Origin: Enterovibrio paralichthyis
Lineage (GTDB): Bacteria; Pseudomonadota; Gammaproteobacteria; Enterobacterales; Vibrionaceae
Reading direction: 5' to 3'
Length of the DNA stretch: 64,000 nucleotides
Assembly (NCBI RefSeq): GCF_019209835.1
Contig: NZ_JAHUTS010000004.1
Span: forward strand, 283,471 to 347,470
Below the pieces are notes generated by a model, which worked only from the letters and a program-made list of their open reading frames with translations, did no database searches and was not told where the DNA came from. This document shows positions 26,002-35,993 of the stretch, in pieces. Made by a program: the position numbers and the translations under genes. Numbering within the stretch: the stretch's first letter is position 1; every line of letters begins with the position of its first letter.

Positions 26002-27900
26002 CTAGCTCCCCGTTTCTAATGTCAAAAAGCTATCGTTATGCACTAACTGCCAAAGTAAGGATTCGAGATTGGTTTTGTCGGTAAGTTGATTGAGCTTTAC
26101 TAGCCCCAGAGTTGATTCACAAAACGCATGCGGGTATCCGCGGAGCAAATAGGGCTTGATACAGGGCTGTTCAAGAAGGTGATACCCAACACAGCTTACT
26201 GTCAGAGCGCGATCGTCGCTGAGAGCCTTGATAACATCGCTGGTGTCTTTGATTTCACAGTCTTGATGTGTGGAAAGCCAGCGACCATTTTCGGTGGGAA
26301 CGGCAAAAACTGCTTCTCGAATTGATCTATACGATTTGATGTTACTGAAGTCACTGATACGTATACGTGCAGAGCCTCGAGCCAATCGTACAGGTATGAG
26401 ATTTATGACCCTGTCAGTGTCGATTGAACGGAGAGTGTTGCAGTGCAATATCAGGCTAATTTCCAAGTCACTTTGCCAGTTGTCGTAAATCGCTGGTACA
26501 GCGATTTCCCCTTTTGCATTTTGATAGTGCTCTTTAGTCAATCCCCGACTTTCGGTATGGATCGTATGAACGCATATTGCAAAAGATTCAACGCTGAACT
26601 CCGGAATGGTTTCTTTTATATTTCTTTCGAACGCATGCACGAATCCAAAAAATGCCATCAGTGAAGGAATGCCAACGGTAATCGGTGTGCTTAACGCTGA
26701 GGCACCGCATATGCGGATGTTGGGTAGCAGCAAGTAGCGACCATTGTCATTGTCGCTTTGACCTGTTTCTTTGGGGGAAGAAGAATTAGTGCTTTTGAAA
26801 ATGTTAATGAAAAGCTTGGTGAGTGTTGGATCATAAGCGAACTGACCACCGCTTTTTGTGCGCGAAAGGTCATCGTTAAAGAGTTCGGAAAGCTGCATCG
26901 CCGAGTGTTCCGCGGAATCTTGGTTCTCAAGCCAGAGCATCAACATCTCTTTGATTGCTTTTTTCACTGGAGCAAGACGTGATTGTAATTGGTTGATCGG
27001 CAACAGCCATTTCTCAGAAGAACGATACTCTGCAAGCGCTTTGATGGACTTTTTTGTTAACCATGCCTGTCGGGTTGTAAGAAAGTGATGTTTCCCAATG
27101 TGAGGTGATGGCTTAGAGCGAATCATACGAAATGCTCCACCGCAACTCATCGACAACACCCCCATATTGGTGGCTCTGTCATGGCTCGTGATAGCGGAGA
27201 ACTTGAACTCACCCTCCAGTGCCTGATAACAATGGCTTTGTACAGATTGTGATGCGACCGGTGACAAGGATATGTAGCTACCTTTTCCATCAGGCAGCGA
27301 AATTTGGGGCAAGTAATTGGGCTCGAGTGATACCTCGATGATCAACGGAGGTATTTTCGACAGGCTTTTAATAACTGACTGGCGAGTTCTCTTCAAACAA
27401 CCGAGTTTGAACAATGCGCTCCAAGCTGGATGATTTTCATCAGAAAGCAGTTTTGCCAGATACGTTTGCTCACCATCCCACAAGAACTCACTGGTCAAGA
27501 AAGCTGCTTTGTTGACATACTTTGAGTCGTTTGCGTATGCCCAATTAAGGGGAGCAAGTTTTGACGAGGACAAAAGGTAAGAGGGTAAATCACCAAGAGG
27601 TAAGGCACGAACAGTCCCTTTTGCACGGAAATCCGGAAATTTCACATTGTGGCTTTGCCTGAACTTCACCGTTGTTAGGCACAAGCTCCACCACTTTTCA
27701 TCTCGAAGCTTCAATTTACAAAGCTCACGGTCGAGAAGGTTCTTTTGATCGGCAACTCTATCAGTTAGGTTCACAAGCACTGTGATCGCATCCAATGGCG
27801 AGTCTGATATCTCTATCGCATCACTTAATGGGCGAAATGCTCTTCTCAAAGCAACGTTCAAATCATCGGGTTTTGAGTTCAACAGCTCTTTGAACGTCAT
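26002..27900 (-). CDS. cas8: Cas8f-Cas5f fusion
   Basis: A 632-aa fused large subunit that recognises the PAM and holds the crRNA 5' handle. The natural Cas8/Cas5 fusion is specific to the transposon-borne I-F3 systems; separate cas8f and cas5f genes are the rule in ordinary I-F. The ATG at 27900 with AGGTGG upstream is preferred over the GTG at 27909. It lies between tniQ and cas7. Motifs are hard to name by eye; the call rests mainly on length, gene order and the MTFKELL N-terminal type. Confidence 0.9.
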   Translation of the reverse strand: MTFKELLNSKPDDLNVALRRAFRPLSDAIEISDSPLDAITVLVNLTDRVADQKNLLDRELCKLKLRDEKWWSLCLTTVKFRQSHNVKFPDFRAKGTVRALPLGDLPSYLLSSSKLAPLNWAYANDSKYVNKAAFLTSEFLWDGEQTYLAKLLSDENHPAWSALFKLGCLKRTRQSVIKSLSKIPPLIIEVSLEPNYLPQISLPDGKGSYISLSPVASQSVQSHCYQALEGEFKFSAITSHDRATNMGVLSMSCGGAFRMIRSKPSPHIGKHHFLTTRQAWLTKKSIKALAEYRSSEKWLLPINQLQSRLAPVKKAIKEMLMLWLENQDSAEHSAMQLSELFNDDLSRTKSGGQFAYDPTLTKLFINIFKSTNSSSPKETGQSDNDNGRYLLLPNIRICGASALSTPITVGIPSLMAFFGFVHAFERNIKETIPEFSVESFAICVHTIHTESRGLTKEHYQNAKGEIAVPAIYDNWQSDLEISLILHCNTLRSIDTDRVINLIPVRLARGSARIRISDFSNIKSYRSIREAVFAVPTENGRWLSTHQDCEIKDTSDVIKALSDDRALTVSCVGYHLLEQPCIKPYLLRGYPHAFCESTLGLVKLNQLTDKTNLESLLWQLVHNDSFLTLETGS

Positions 27901-27902
27901 AC

Positions 27903-29084
27903 CTACCACCTAGACGTATAAAAAGAACGGCTGAACGCATCAGTTTGGAACTCCGAGAGCCAGAGGCAATATACATCTCCCAGATAGAACAGATAATCAG
28001 AGTTGCTCATCGGAACATTGGGCTTTGTTCGCTTGTTTGGCTTTAGCTGTCGCTGGGCAACTAATGACGCGACCTGGTCTAGCGAACAGTTCAGAAACAC
28101 GGCGACTTCGAATGCGTTCATTCTGAGGTTGGCAATCGACCCGCCTTTATCCCAAAGGTGTTCTTCAATGAACTGGAGCAAATCGCGCAGAGCCCAGTTG
28201 AACTTGAGGTTCCTCTCAGGCAGGCAGATGCTTGAGAAAAAGAGGTTGCCGAGAACATCCTTCAAGCGAAGTTCAGGTAAATCTACGGTGGCGTGTTCCA
28301 ACCTGAACTCAATTTCTTCCTGAACCCTTTTATGCCATGCATCAGGCCAATCATTCCAAAACTGAACGAAAGTTTCTGCATTGAACGGAACATTAGAAAT
28401 TTGAGTCCACCAATGAACCAACCCCCATCGATAGCTTTTTGGAAGATCAGGCAAAGGTGTAGATGTCTGCCCTGCAAGCCACTCGGAAACAGACAGGCTA
28501 TGTTCGCAAACCTCTTGGGGAGCAGTTATTGGCTCACCACATTCGCCACAAGTTCCGCTTAGACCTGATAGACGGTAGTCATACTTTGTACCACAGCTAT
28601 CACAGTGGTTCTGCAGCGCAATCTTATGCTTGTGGCATACCTGATAACCAGAAAAATGCCAGAGGTAGTTAGCGTATCCAAACTCACTTAAGCAGCAAGG
28701 GCATGCAGGAATTGGTGTTATTCGCAATAGAGAGCGAGGAATCACTTCACTACCACGTACTAAACCGTTCGTCGAAGGAGAGAACTTCATTGAGGTACGG
28801 TTAATGGGTAACTGAAGTATTTCAGTCTTTTCATTAAACGTCATCTGGCTTAGTTGGTGTAATGCGCTAGTTCTGCTCGAAGAGTTCTGCTGAGAGGAAC
28901 ACGGATTGATGCGGCAAATATCTGTTGGAAAAGTCTGGTAACGTCGTTGGTCAACGCTTAGTAAATAACGCTTCGTGGCGAGCAGGAATCTGTCCACCTT
29001 TTCATAGCCATTGCGATTAGCCACTCGGATAAAGAAGTTCTCGAGAGATTCGTCGCTGTGCGGGGAAGGTCTTTGCAAAAACAC
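27903..29084 (-). CDS. tniQ: TniQ, target-site adaptor joining Cascade to TnsC
   Basis: A 393-aa TniQ-family protein that binds the Cas6 end of Cascade as a dimer and recruits TnsC. The N-terminus has LQRPSPHSDESLENFFIRVANRNGY, the typical TniQ opening, followed by a zinc finger (CPCC...CHKHKIAL..CDSCG, then CGECG), and a C-terminal helical part. The start is GTG at 29084 with AAAGGA 10 nt upstream. First gene of the operon. No second tniQ/tnsD-like gene is present, so all targeting would go through guides. Confidence 0.94.
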   Translation of the reverse strand: MFLQRPSPHSDESLENFFIRVANRNGYEKVDRFLLATKRYLLSVDQRRYQTFPTDICRINPCSSQQNSSSRTSALHQLSQMTFNEKTEILQLPINRTSMKFSPSTNGLVRGSEVIPRSLLRITPIPACPCCLSEFGYANYLWHFSGYQVCHKHKIALQNHCDSCGTKYDYRLSGLSGTCGECGEPITAPQEVCEHSLSVSEWLAGQTSTPLPDLPKSYRWGLVHWWTQISNVPFNAETFVQFWNDWPDAWHKRVQEEIEFRLEHATVDLPELRLKDVLGNLFFSSICLPERNLKFNWALRDLLQFIEEHLWDKGGSIANLRMNAFEVAVFLNCSLDQVASLVAQRQLKPNKRTKPNVPMSNSDYLFYLGDVYCLWLSEFQTDAFSRSFYTSRW

Positions 29085-29105
29085 CCAATCAACATCCTTT
29101 ATGAT

Positions 29106-29116
29106 GCTTATAGTCC
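29106..29116 (-). promoter_or_regulatory. Candidate Xre site at the tniQ promoter
   Basis: The minus strand reads GGACTATAAGC, the same GGAC-TATAA string as in the homing-guide operator, and again TATAAG would serve as the -10 box, 16 nt or so of leader before the GTG start. The -35 region is weak. Confidence 0.55.
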
Positions 29117-29348
29117 GTCATGAGCGGCGGAGATATCTATCAGAGTAGGTGGAGGTTTGGGGAGGTTTCTGTATGAGATTTAAGAAATTGGAGTCGATGA
29201 ATCCTCGGAAATTTTACGCAAACATTCAAAACTATAGATGCTGATAAGGTACTGAAAGCATAAATCTCATATGATCAGCTAATCAGGGCTATTTAGTGCT
29301 CCTGAGAGGGTTAGTAAGTACCGGAAAACTTTGTGAAAGGATGACTAA

Positions 29349-29498
29349 ATGACTAAGCCAGAAGAAAAGTGCCATGTCTGTGATGGAAAGGGTGTGACTA
29401 AACCTGAGGTCAAAACGCAAAAGGAGTGGGAGGCAGAAGGATATCCGTTCCAACCTATTGAGTGCCAACACTGCGGCGGTAGTGGTGTAGAACCTTAA
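29349..29498 (+). CDS. DnaJ-type zinc-finger microprotein (cargo)
   Basis: 49 aa: MTKPEEKCHVCDGKG, a 22-residue linker, then CQHCGGSGVEP. The two CxxCxGxG knuckles are the repeat unit of the DnaJ cysteine-rich domain and should bind one zinc. AAAGGATGACTAA before ATG gives a good ribosome site. Stand-alone proteins of this type are common near phage and plasmid genes. No function is known to me. Confidence 0.7.
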   Translation: MTKPEEKCHVCDGKGVTKPEVKTQKEWEAEGYPFQPIECQHCGGSGVEP

Positions 29499-29626
29499 TA
29501 ATGAGGCGGAATAATTGTTCCAATGCCGTATCGGAAATCAATGAATTTTTTTTCTTCAGACACGGAAGTTGAGCGTTGTGATAGGTATCTTTGGCTTGTT
29601 AGTTTGATTTTTAGGAAAACGAGAGA

Positions 29627-30442
29627 ATGAATATTGATACTGCAGGGTATTGCAAAAGGTATATCGAACGCGAACTGGCTAGTCTGAAGGAAAACAAAAT
29701 CTGGAACTCATGGCATCCAGTAATAGAGAGAGCCTTAGAGCGTCATGATGAAATGGCATCAATCTATCAGGAAATAATGGAAGTACCTGGATTTGAGGGA
29801 GACTTCTTAGTTCAGTTTGATAAACGCCATATTGGAAATTCAGCGTTACAACTTACGTTGGAGACTTTTTGGTATTCAAAAAAACAGTACGATAAGGAAG
29901 CTGTCGCAGAAAAGAGGGGGAATCAGAAAGAGTTGGCGATGCTTCACGAACGAATGCAAGAACATGCTTTAAATCTTGCCGCTGATATCCGGCTTTACAA
30001 TGAAATTCTCGAACAGGGAGGCTATGAACATGAAAGTTATGTCTCGGTCGTTGAGTTGATCGATTTAGCCAGTGAAGGAAATGGTCATTATGACTTTTAT
30101 CTCAAGGATGAACTAGAAAGCCTGAGATATCAGTTTGATGGCAAGTACTGGCCGAAAACTGTAGATTTGGTGCAGGCATTAGCAGAACACTATTCTTATG
30201 CTCCTATTCCAAGAAGCACTGAACTGCCCTCAGCTGTTATGGAGGGAAGACAGGCACGTATCAAAGACTATGTACTTGCAGTAGATCGAGACCTTCAGAG
30301 CAACCGCCAGATTCCATCCTTCAAATTAAGTCACTCCTCAATGGCAACTTTGGTAAATGTGGTTCTTGATATTCCAGTCGATGAAATGGTTTCGGGTGAG
30401 ACTGTTCGCCAAATACGGCATCGTCATCAGAAATCAGGGTGA
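29627..30442 (+). CDS. Uncharacterised helical protein (cargo)
   Basis: A 271-aa soluble protein rich in charged helices (YCKRYIERELASLKENKIW, EAVAEKRGNQKELAMLHERMQEHALNLAADIRLYNEIL). No signal peptide, membrane segment or known motif was recognised. AACGAGAG before ATG is a weak ribosome site. It lies alone between the zinc-finger microprotein and the GIY-YIG gene on the same strand. Confidence 0.6.
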   Translation: MNIDTAGYCKRYIERELASLKENKIWNSWHPVIERALERHDEMASIYQEIMEVPGFEGDFLVQFDKRHIGNSALQLTLETFWYSKKQYDKEAVAEKRGNQKELAMLHERMQEHALNLAADIRLYNEILEQGGYEHESYVSVVELIDLASEGNGHYDFYLKDELESLRYQFDGKYWPKTVDLVQALAEHYSYAPIPRSTELPSAVMEGRQARIKDYVLAVDRDLQSNRQIPSFKLSHSSMATLVNVVLDIPVDEMVSGETVRQIRHRHQKSG

Positions 30443-30585
30443 TTGGCTGGATTGGCCGATATAAGGTAGTTATTCCTCTTGGAGTCATCCATTAAAAAGA
30501 AATAAAATGCTTAAAATAGATTGAGTTTGGTTATTAAAAATAGGTAAAGACTAGTACTCATGGCGCATTTCGGGAAGCTACACAG

Positions 30586-31923
30586 TTGAGTAAAAAGAAA
30601 GACACAAAGCAGTTTATAGCAGAAGCCAGATCTGTACACGGAGATAAATACAGCTACGAAAAGACTGTATATACCAATGCTAGATCAAAAGTCATTATCA
30701 CCTGCCCAACTCATGGTGATTTTGAACAAATGGCATACTCCCACGTAGCCACGAAGTCTCGCAGAGGATGCCAGTTATGCGGGATTACAATCGTTACAAG
30801 CGGCACTAGGAGTAACCTCTCTACCTTCATTGAACGCGCTAGTTCATTGCATCATGGAGTTTATGACTATTCAAAGGTTGTTTACTCAAATAGCAAAAAT
30901 CCCGTAACAATTATTTGTCCTATACATGGCGAGTTTCAGCAATCCCCAGAAGTTCATCTGCGTCCTGCAGGGTGCAACTCATGCAAAAGTTTGGTAGCAG
31001 GGCAGAAGCGTCGTGAAAAAGCAGGGAGTAAATTCATTATTAGAGCAAAGGAAGTGCATGGAGATAAGTACGACTATTCCCTAGCAAGCTATCAAACTGC
31101 AAAAACAAAAGTGACAATTGTATGTCCGTCGCACGGAGAGTTTCTTCAGGCTCCATCTTGCCACTTACAAGGCAAGGGGTGCGATAAATGTGCTTCGATT
31201 CTTAGAGGGAACAAACAGCGAAAATCCATAACTTCATTCATCGAAGACGCCATTTCAATACATGGTGGTGTTTATGGTTATACCAATGCGAGATATCTTG
31301 ATGACCGAACCAAGCTAGAAATTATCTGTAAGAAGCACGGCTCCTTTTGGCAACGCCCCGGCGATCATTTAAGAGGACAGGGTTGCCCGACTTGCGGCAA
31401 TGAGAGAATATCCAAAAATATGCTCAAAACCAAAGAGCAGTTTATTAAAGACGCGATTCGTAAACATGGCTCCAAGTACAGCTATGATCTCGTTGACTAC
31501 AAAGGCGAAACCGAGCGAGTGACGATTATCTGTCCTGAGCATGGTGAGTTTCAACAGCTGGCTGGCGTTCATTTGTCAGGGAGTGGTTGCAGGAAGTGTG
31601 CTAATTGGGGGTTTCAATTAAACCAACCTGGTTACGTCTATATTTTGCGGTCCGATTGCGGTCAATATGTGAAAGTTGGCATTGCCAATACTTTGGAAGA
31701 TAGGTTAAAGAGACTAAAGAAAGCCACCCCTTTTTCGTTCGACATCATTGAACTATTCAGAATGAGCGGAGAGGAAGCTGCTACCACCGAAAAGGAGTGG
31801 CATTCCCGATTAATCCGAGCACCTTTTTCGGGCTTTGATGGTTACACAGAGTGGTTTAAGTACGACCCCACATGGCTTCAAAATGTAAGGCTTTTGCGGC
31901 AGAAAAAAGGGGGAGGATATTAA
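30586..31923 (+). CDS. Zinc-ribbon repeat / GIY-YIG nuclease-like protein (cargo)
   Basis: A 445-aa protein made of five copies of a roughly 65-residue DUF723-like repeat. Each contains F(I)xxAxxxHGxxYxY, then IxCPxHGxFxQ and CxxC (for example VIITCPTHGDFEQ and GCQLCG). The last 100 residues form a GIY-YIG/MUG113-type domain (YVYILRSDCGQYVKVGIANTLEDRLKRLKKATPF and a downstream ATTEKEWHSRL). Such proteins occur in phages as homing or DNA-modifying nucleases. Initiation is at TTG 30586, since the nearby ATG runs into a stop and GGGAAG lies upstream. Confidence 0.8.
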   Translation: MSKKKDTKQFIAEARSVHGDKYSYEKTVYTNARSKVIITCPTHGDFEQMAYSHVATKSRRGCQLCGITIVTSGTRSNLSTFIERASSLHHGVYDYSKVVYSNSKNPVTIICPIHGEFQQSPEVHLRPAGCNSCKSLVAGQKRREKAGSKFIIRAKEVHGDKYDYSLASYQTAKTKVTIVCPSHGEFLQAPSCHLQGKGCDKCASILRGNKQRKSITSFIEDAISIHGGVYGYTNARYLDDRTKLEIICKKHGSFWQRPGDHLRGQGCPTCGNERISKNMLKTKEQFIKDAIRKHGSKYSYDLVDYKGETERVTIICPEHGEFQQLAGVHLSGSGCRKCANWGFQLNQPGYVYILRSDCGQYVKVGIANTLEDRLKRLKKATPFSFDIIELFRMSGEEAATTEKEWHSRLIRAPFSGFDGYTEWFKYDPTWLQNVRLLRQKKGGGY

Positions 31924-32095
31924 ACCGTCCTCATCTCTTTTAAAATGCCTCTTCGCTCTATATGTATGTTAAGAAAGGAAAAATGGTGTTATTGTGGTTC
32001 GAAGGGAGAGAGCTTGTGACATTAACCTTGAGGATGATGTGTTGGCTATCAGTTGAAACACATAATCCTCACCGTATTGCTTCGCAACCATATTA

Positions 32096-35000
32096 ATGTC
32101 ACGTAATGGACTGATAACACAAAGCATCTGTTTTCATCATTTTTCTGATTTTTATAAATCCAATAATCACATATATATGAATAAAATGATCACCTCATTT
32201 GTACGTTGGCTCATTAAAGGGCTAGATAGAACAGCGTCTTGGCTGGAACGAAAAGATAACGCTAGCGATATGCAATCGAAGTTTGTAGATCTGGCGCCAA
32301 CAGATGAGGCAGATAAATCTGGCACCTATTCGGAAGCGTTACGGTTTGCGACGAACAATCCGAAGATTTCCAATATTGCTCTGACAGGGCCTTATGGCTC
32401 AGGAAAGAGCAGCATTATCCAATCCTTCCTGAAAACGTATCGACGCCCAGTTCTCCATATTTCACTTGCGACCTTCATTACCGAAGCCGACATCAGGGCA
32501 GAAGCAGTAGACCGACAGGAGATAGAGAGAAGTATTTTACAGCAGATGCTTTACGGAGCAGATGCAAACAAACTACCTTTATCTCGTTTCAAAAGAATTC
32601 AATCGCCTAATGTTTGGTCGATCTTTAAGTCTCTTTACATAATGTTTGGGATGTTCTCGCTTTGGTATGTGTTTCACCAGCGAGAAGATGTCATCAGTGG
32701 CACATATTTCACTCCCATAGCGTTAGAAAACTCAGTCAATCTTGGTTTCTTCGTGTTTGCAGCTATTTTCCTTTGGGCTGCTCTACATCACTTCTATGTC
32801 ATGAGTTTTGGATTGTCACTCAAGGGTATTTCGCTAAAAGATGTCGAAATTAAACCTGCATCTGACGACGAATCATCGATATTGAATCGTCATTTAGATG
32901 AGATTGTCTATTTTTTCCAAGAAACCAGCTATGACCTTGTAATCATTGAGGATCTAGATCGATTCGAGAACGCTGATATTTTTGTTACATTGCGTGAGAT
33001 TAATAATCTTGTGAACGCAAACGTAGGTGTGAAACGACATGTGCGGTTTTTATATGCACTGCGCGATGACATGTTTATGAACACCGAACGAACCAAGTTC
33101 TTCGAATTTATCATCCCCGTAATACCAATCATAAATACATCAAACTCAATTGATATGGTCTTGAAACAGGGAACAAGACTTGCGATTGAGGAAGGTTTTG
33201 ATCGCCAGTTTCTTAGAGAGGTATCCCGTTATTTAAACGACCTACGTTTGATTCAAAACATCTTTAATGAATACAGCATTTATGTGGCTAATTTGGAAAC
33301 AGATGGAGAGAATTTGCTCGATGCCAGCAAACTTCTTGCGGTTTTGATATACAAGAATGTTTATCCGCGGGATTTTGAAGAATTACATCGAGGTGAGGGA
33401 ACTCTCGCTGCATTATTGAACCTCAAAGATGAACTAATAAGTCATGGAGAGAAAAAATTTAGAGCAGAGATAGTTGTACTCGAAAATCAGCTTGAGAGAG
33501 GAGAGCGTCAGACACCTTCTGATTTGAGGGAGCTGCGTCAGATTTACGCAATGGCACTTCTAGAGATGCTTTCTCCGAGGACAATACGCGTTGGTATTGA
33601 ACACAATACGCCGGTGGAGATTCATTCTTTGGCTAACTGTGATTCATTCGAGCAACTCATTGAGGCACAACGAGTGATATGCTACTTTGCGAATAACTAT
33701 ACTCAATACCAAGACATTTCTGGACTCCAAAGTAAAGTAGATCCTCACAAAACCTATCTTCAGCGCAAGGAGGAGATAGAAAGTAAGTCTGAGGAAGGCA
33801 AAAAAGCTACGCTGCGAAAAATGCGCGATTTGAGACCAAAGATCGCAACACTTCGCACAGCTAAACTCAATGAATTGTTGCGCTTGAATGGTGATCGTTC
33901 TCTGGAGCTTTTTGAAAAGTTAGGGAGGAATGCGGAGCTAGCTCGTTTTCTGATTCTGGAAGGTCATTTGGATGATACGTACTACCAATACACATCACTT
34001 TTTCACTCTGGTCGAATGTCTCCAAGTGATAACAAGTTCCTTATCAAAATACGTGCATTCATTTCGCCCGAGCCTGATTTTCCGATTGATAACCCACACG
34101 AAGTTATTGCAGCCATGCGAGATGAGGACTTCGGGCAAAGTTACATTTTAAATACCTCACTTGTTGATAGTCTTCTGAGCGATGAAAGCCGATATCAAAG
34201 TCAATTAGATAAGCTTTTTGAGTACATAATGGCTGATTATACCAGCTGTGAAAGCTTCTTAATTGCTTATTACGATAGCGGGAGAGATGTTTCTAAGCTT
34301 CTTCAAGGCTTAGCGAAAGTCTGGAATCACCTAGTGCCCACTGTACTTTCCAGTACTAACAATCTCGTTCACGTTACTCAGCTCATTGAGGGATTAACAG
34401 AACACTCACTTGAATTATTATCAAGGGACTTCGAGGAACTCTCTGTATTTGTATCAGAGAATCTATCTGAGATTTTGATTAGTTCGCCTGTTATCGAACC
34501 AGAAAAGTTCACTAGCCTTAACTTCGAGGTCAAAGACTTTGAAGCAATTAAATCGCACCCTGACATTGTGAACACAATGTTTGAAGAGGGTCTTTTTGAA
34601 CTTACATTTGCGAACTTAGAGTTCGCCTATCAAGAGATATTGGGAGGGACGGATCTCAGTTCATTACGAACAAGGAACTTCACGGCATTACGGTCGACGA
34701 ATAGTAACGTCTTAATAGATCGAATTGAGAGTAGTTTTGACAATTACTTACGAAATATTCTGTTGGCTATTGAAACAAATACCGAGGAGGATACCTCCGC
34801 CATTTTGGACGTAATTCGCCGTGAAGAGATTGCCGCAGGCTCGCTCCAAGAGTTTCTTGAAAAGCAGACAACACAATTACCTACGTTAGCAGAAGTGCCC
34901 GAGAGTTTGCATACACTGCTCTTCAAGTTGACCATGATTGCACCGAGCTGGGAAAACTGCCTTACCTTCATGGAAAGTGGAGCCTTTGAGGCGCAGAGTT

Positions 35001-35797
35001 TGGCTGAGTATCTCGATCGAGACGTTGTTAGAGCCGCTATTCTGAAACGAGCGATCCCTAGTGATTGTGATTCGAAGTCGATACGTTCCTTTCTGGTTAA
35101 CGAGAACTCATTTTCTGATATCAACTACAAAGAGTATGTGCGAGCGTTACCAAAGCCATTTACCCAATTTCCTGAAGGGATTGAGCCAACAAAACTTAAA
35201 ATACTTATTCAGGAATCGAAGATCTTATTTTCTACTGATAGCTTAAATGCACTCCAAGACAGAGCGTTGCAAGTGCAGTTTGTGGCTAATAATGTCGATA
35301 AATTTTTGGAGCAACCAGAAGATTTTTCATTGGACGATGATATCTTGGAAGATCTGCTGCAATTGGAAATTTCTCAGCATAACAAGATAAAAGTCATCGA
35401 GTTGATGGACTTACACTCGGTAGTTGATGTTCCAGAACGTTTAGCACTCGTTGGGTCTATCATAGTTAACTCAGATGTGACTCTGCAAAATCTTGATGGA
35501 AGCGTTGCTAGTGCTCTAATAAAGCATTCCTCTCCGGTAGCAACACAAATTTCACTCTTTAATCAATATCACTCTAACTTGAGTGATATTGATGTGCGTG
35601 ATGTCTTGTCCCATCTGCCCAAGCCCTATTCTGAAATAACTACCGGTTACTATTCGCCAAGATTAAAAGACACTCCTGAGAATCAAGCCTTGGTCACCTG
35701 GTTAGATTCGAGAAAAATCATTTCTTCATGGAAAAAGGACAATATCTTTGGAGACATAAAGGTGAACCTCTATCGGCGTCTGCAAAACTGCATGTAG
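32096..35797 (+). CDS. YobI-like/KAP-like membrane P-loop NTPase, 1233 aa (cargo)
   Basis: The largest cargo gene. Walker A GPYGSGKSS at residues 98-106 and Walker B-like DLVIIEDLDRFEN at about 280-292 define a P-loop NTPase. Two hydrophobic helices lie between them (about 190-205 and 222-245: SLYIMFGMFSLWYVF, LGFFVFAAIFLWAAL), as in KAP and YobI-type NTPases. The remaining 900 residues are helical without a recognised domain. The start could also be the ATG at 32177 (MNKMITSF); neither has a strong ribosome site. Large P-loop NTPases like this are frequent in defence islands; here that is inference. Confidence 0.75.
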   Translation: MSRNGLITQSICFHHFSDFYKSNNHIYMNKMITSFVRWLIKGLDRTASWLERKDNASDMQSKFVDLAPTDEADKSGTYSEALRFATNNPKISNIALTGPYGSGKSSIIQSFLKTYRRPVLHISLATFITEADIRAEAVDRQEIERSILQQMLYGADANKLPLSRFKRIQSPNVWSIFKSLYIMFGMFSLWYVFHQREDVISGTYFTPIALENSVNLGFFVFAAIFLWAALHHFYVMSFGLSLKGISLKDVEIKPASDDESSILNRHLDEIVYFFQETSYDLVIIEDLDRFENADIFVTLREINNLVNANVGVKRHVRFLYALRDDMFMNTERTKFFEFIIPVIPIINTSNSIDMVLKQGTRLAIEEGFDRQFLREVSRYLNDLRLIQNIFNEYSIYVANLETDGENLLDASKLLAVLIYKNVYPRDFEELHRGEGTLAALLNLKDELISHGEKKFRAEIVVLENQLERGERQTPSDLRELRQIYAMALLEMLSPRTIRVGIEHNTPVEIHSLANCDSFEQLIEAQRVICYFANNYTQYQDISGLQSKVDPHKTYLQRKEEIESKSEEGKKATLRKMRDLRPKIATLRTAKLNELLRLNGDRSLELFEKLGRNAELARFLILEGHLDDTYYQYTSLFHSGRMSPSDNKFLIKIRAFISPEPDFPIDNPHEVIAAMRDEDFGQSYILNTSLVDSLLSDESRYQSQLDKLFEYIMADYTSCESFLIAYYDSGRDVSKLLQGLAKVWNHLVPTVLSSTNNLVHVTQLIEGLTEHSLELLSRDFEELSVFVSENLSEILISSPVIEPEKFTSLNFEVKDFEAIKSHPDIVNTMFEEGLFELTFANLEFAYQEILGGTDLSSLRTRNFTALRSTNSNVLIDRIESSFDNYLRNILLAIETNTEEDTSAILDVIRREEIAAGSLQEFLEKQTTQLPTLAEVPESLHTLLFKLTMIAPSWENCLTFMESGAFEAQSLAEYLDRDVVRAAILKRAIPSDCDSKSIRSFLVNENSFSDINYKEYVRALPKPFTQFPEGIEPTKLKILIQESKILFSTDSLNALQDRALQVQFVANNVDKFLEQPEDFSLDDDILEDLLQLEISQHNKIKVIELMDLHSVVDVPERLALVGSIIVNSDVTLQNLDGSVASALIKHSSPVATQISLFNQYHSNLSDIDVRDVLSHLPKPYSEITTGYYSPRLKDTPENQALVTWLDSRKIISSWKKDNIFGDIKVNLYRRLQNCM

Positions 35798-35993
35798 GGC
35801 AAAGTGGAATTTGACAAGTTCCAACGATCAGATACCACCGTAGAGTATGAAAGCAGTACGAAGAAAGGCTCAAAAATGTCTATTGAGTTGCCGACTATAC
35901 ATACTTCCATACTCGATGCTCACCAAGTGTACTTGATTCTGGAGATTACATAGTTATACTTCAATTTCTTTTTTATCAATGAGCTACAATTAA

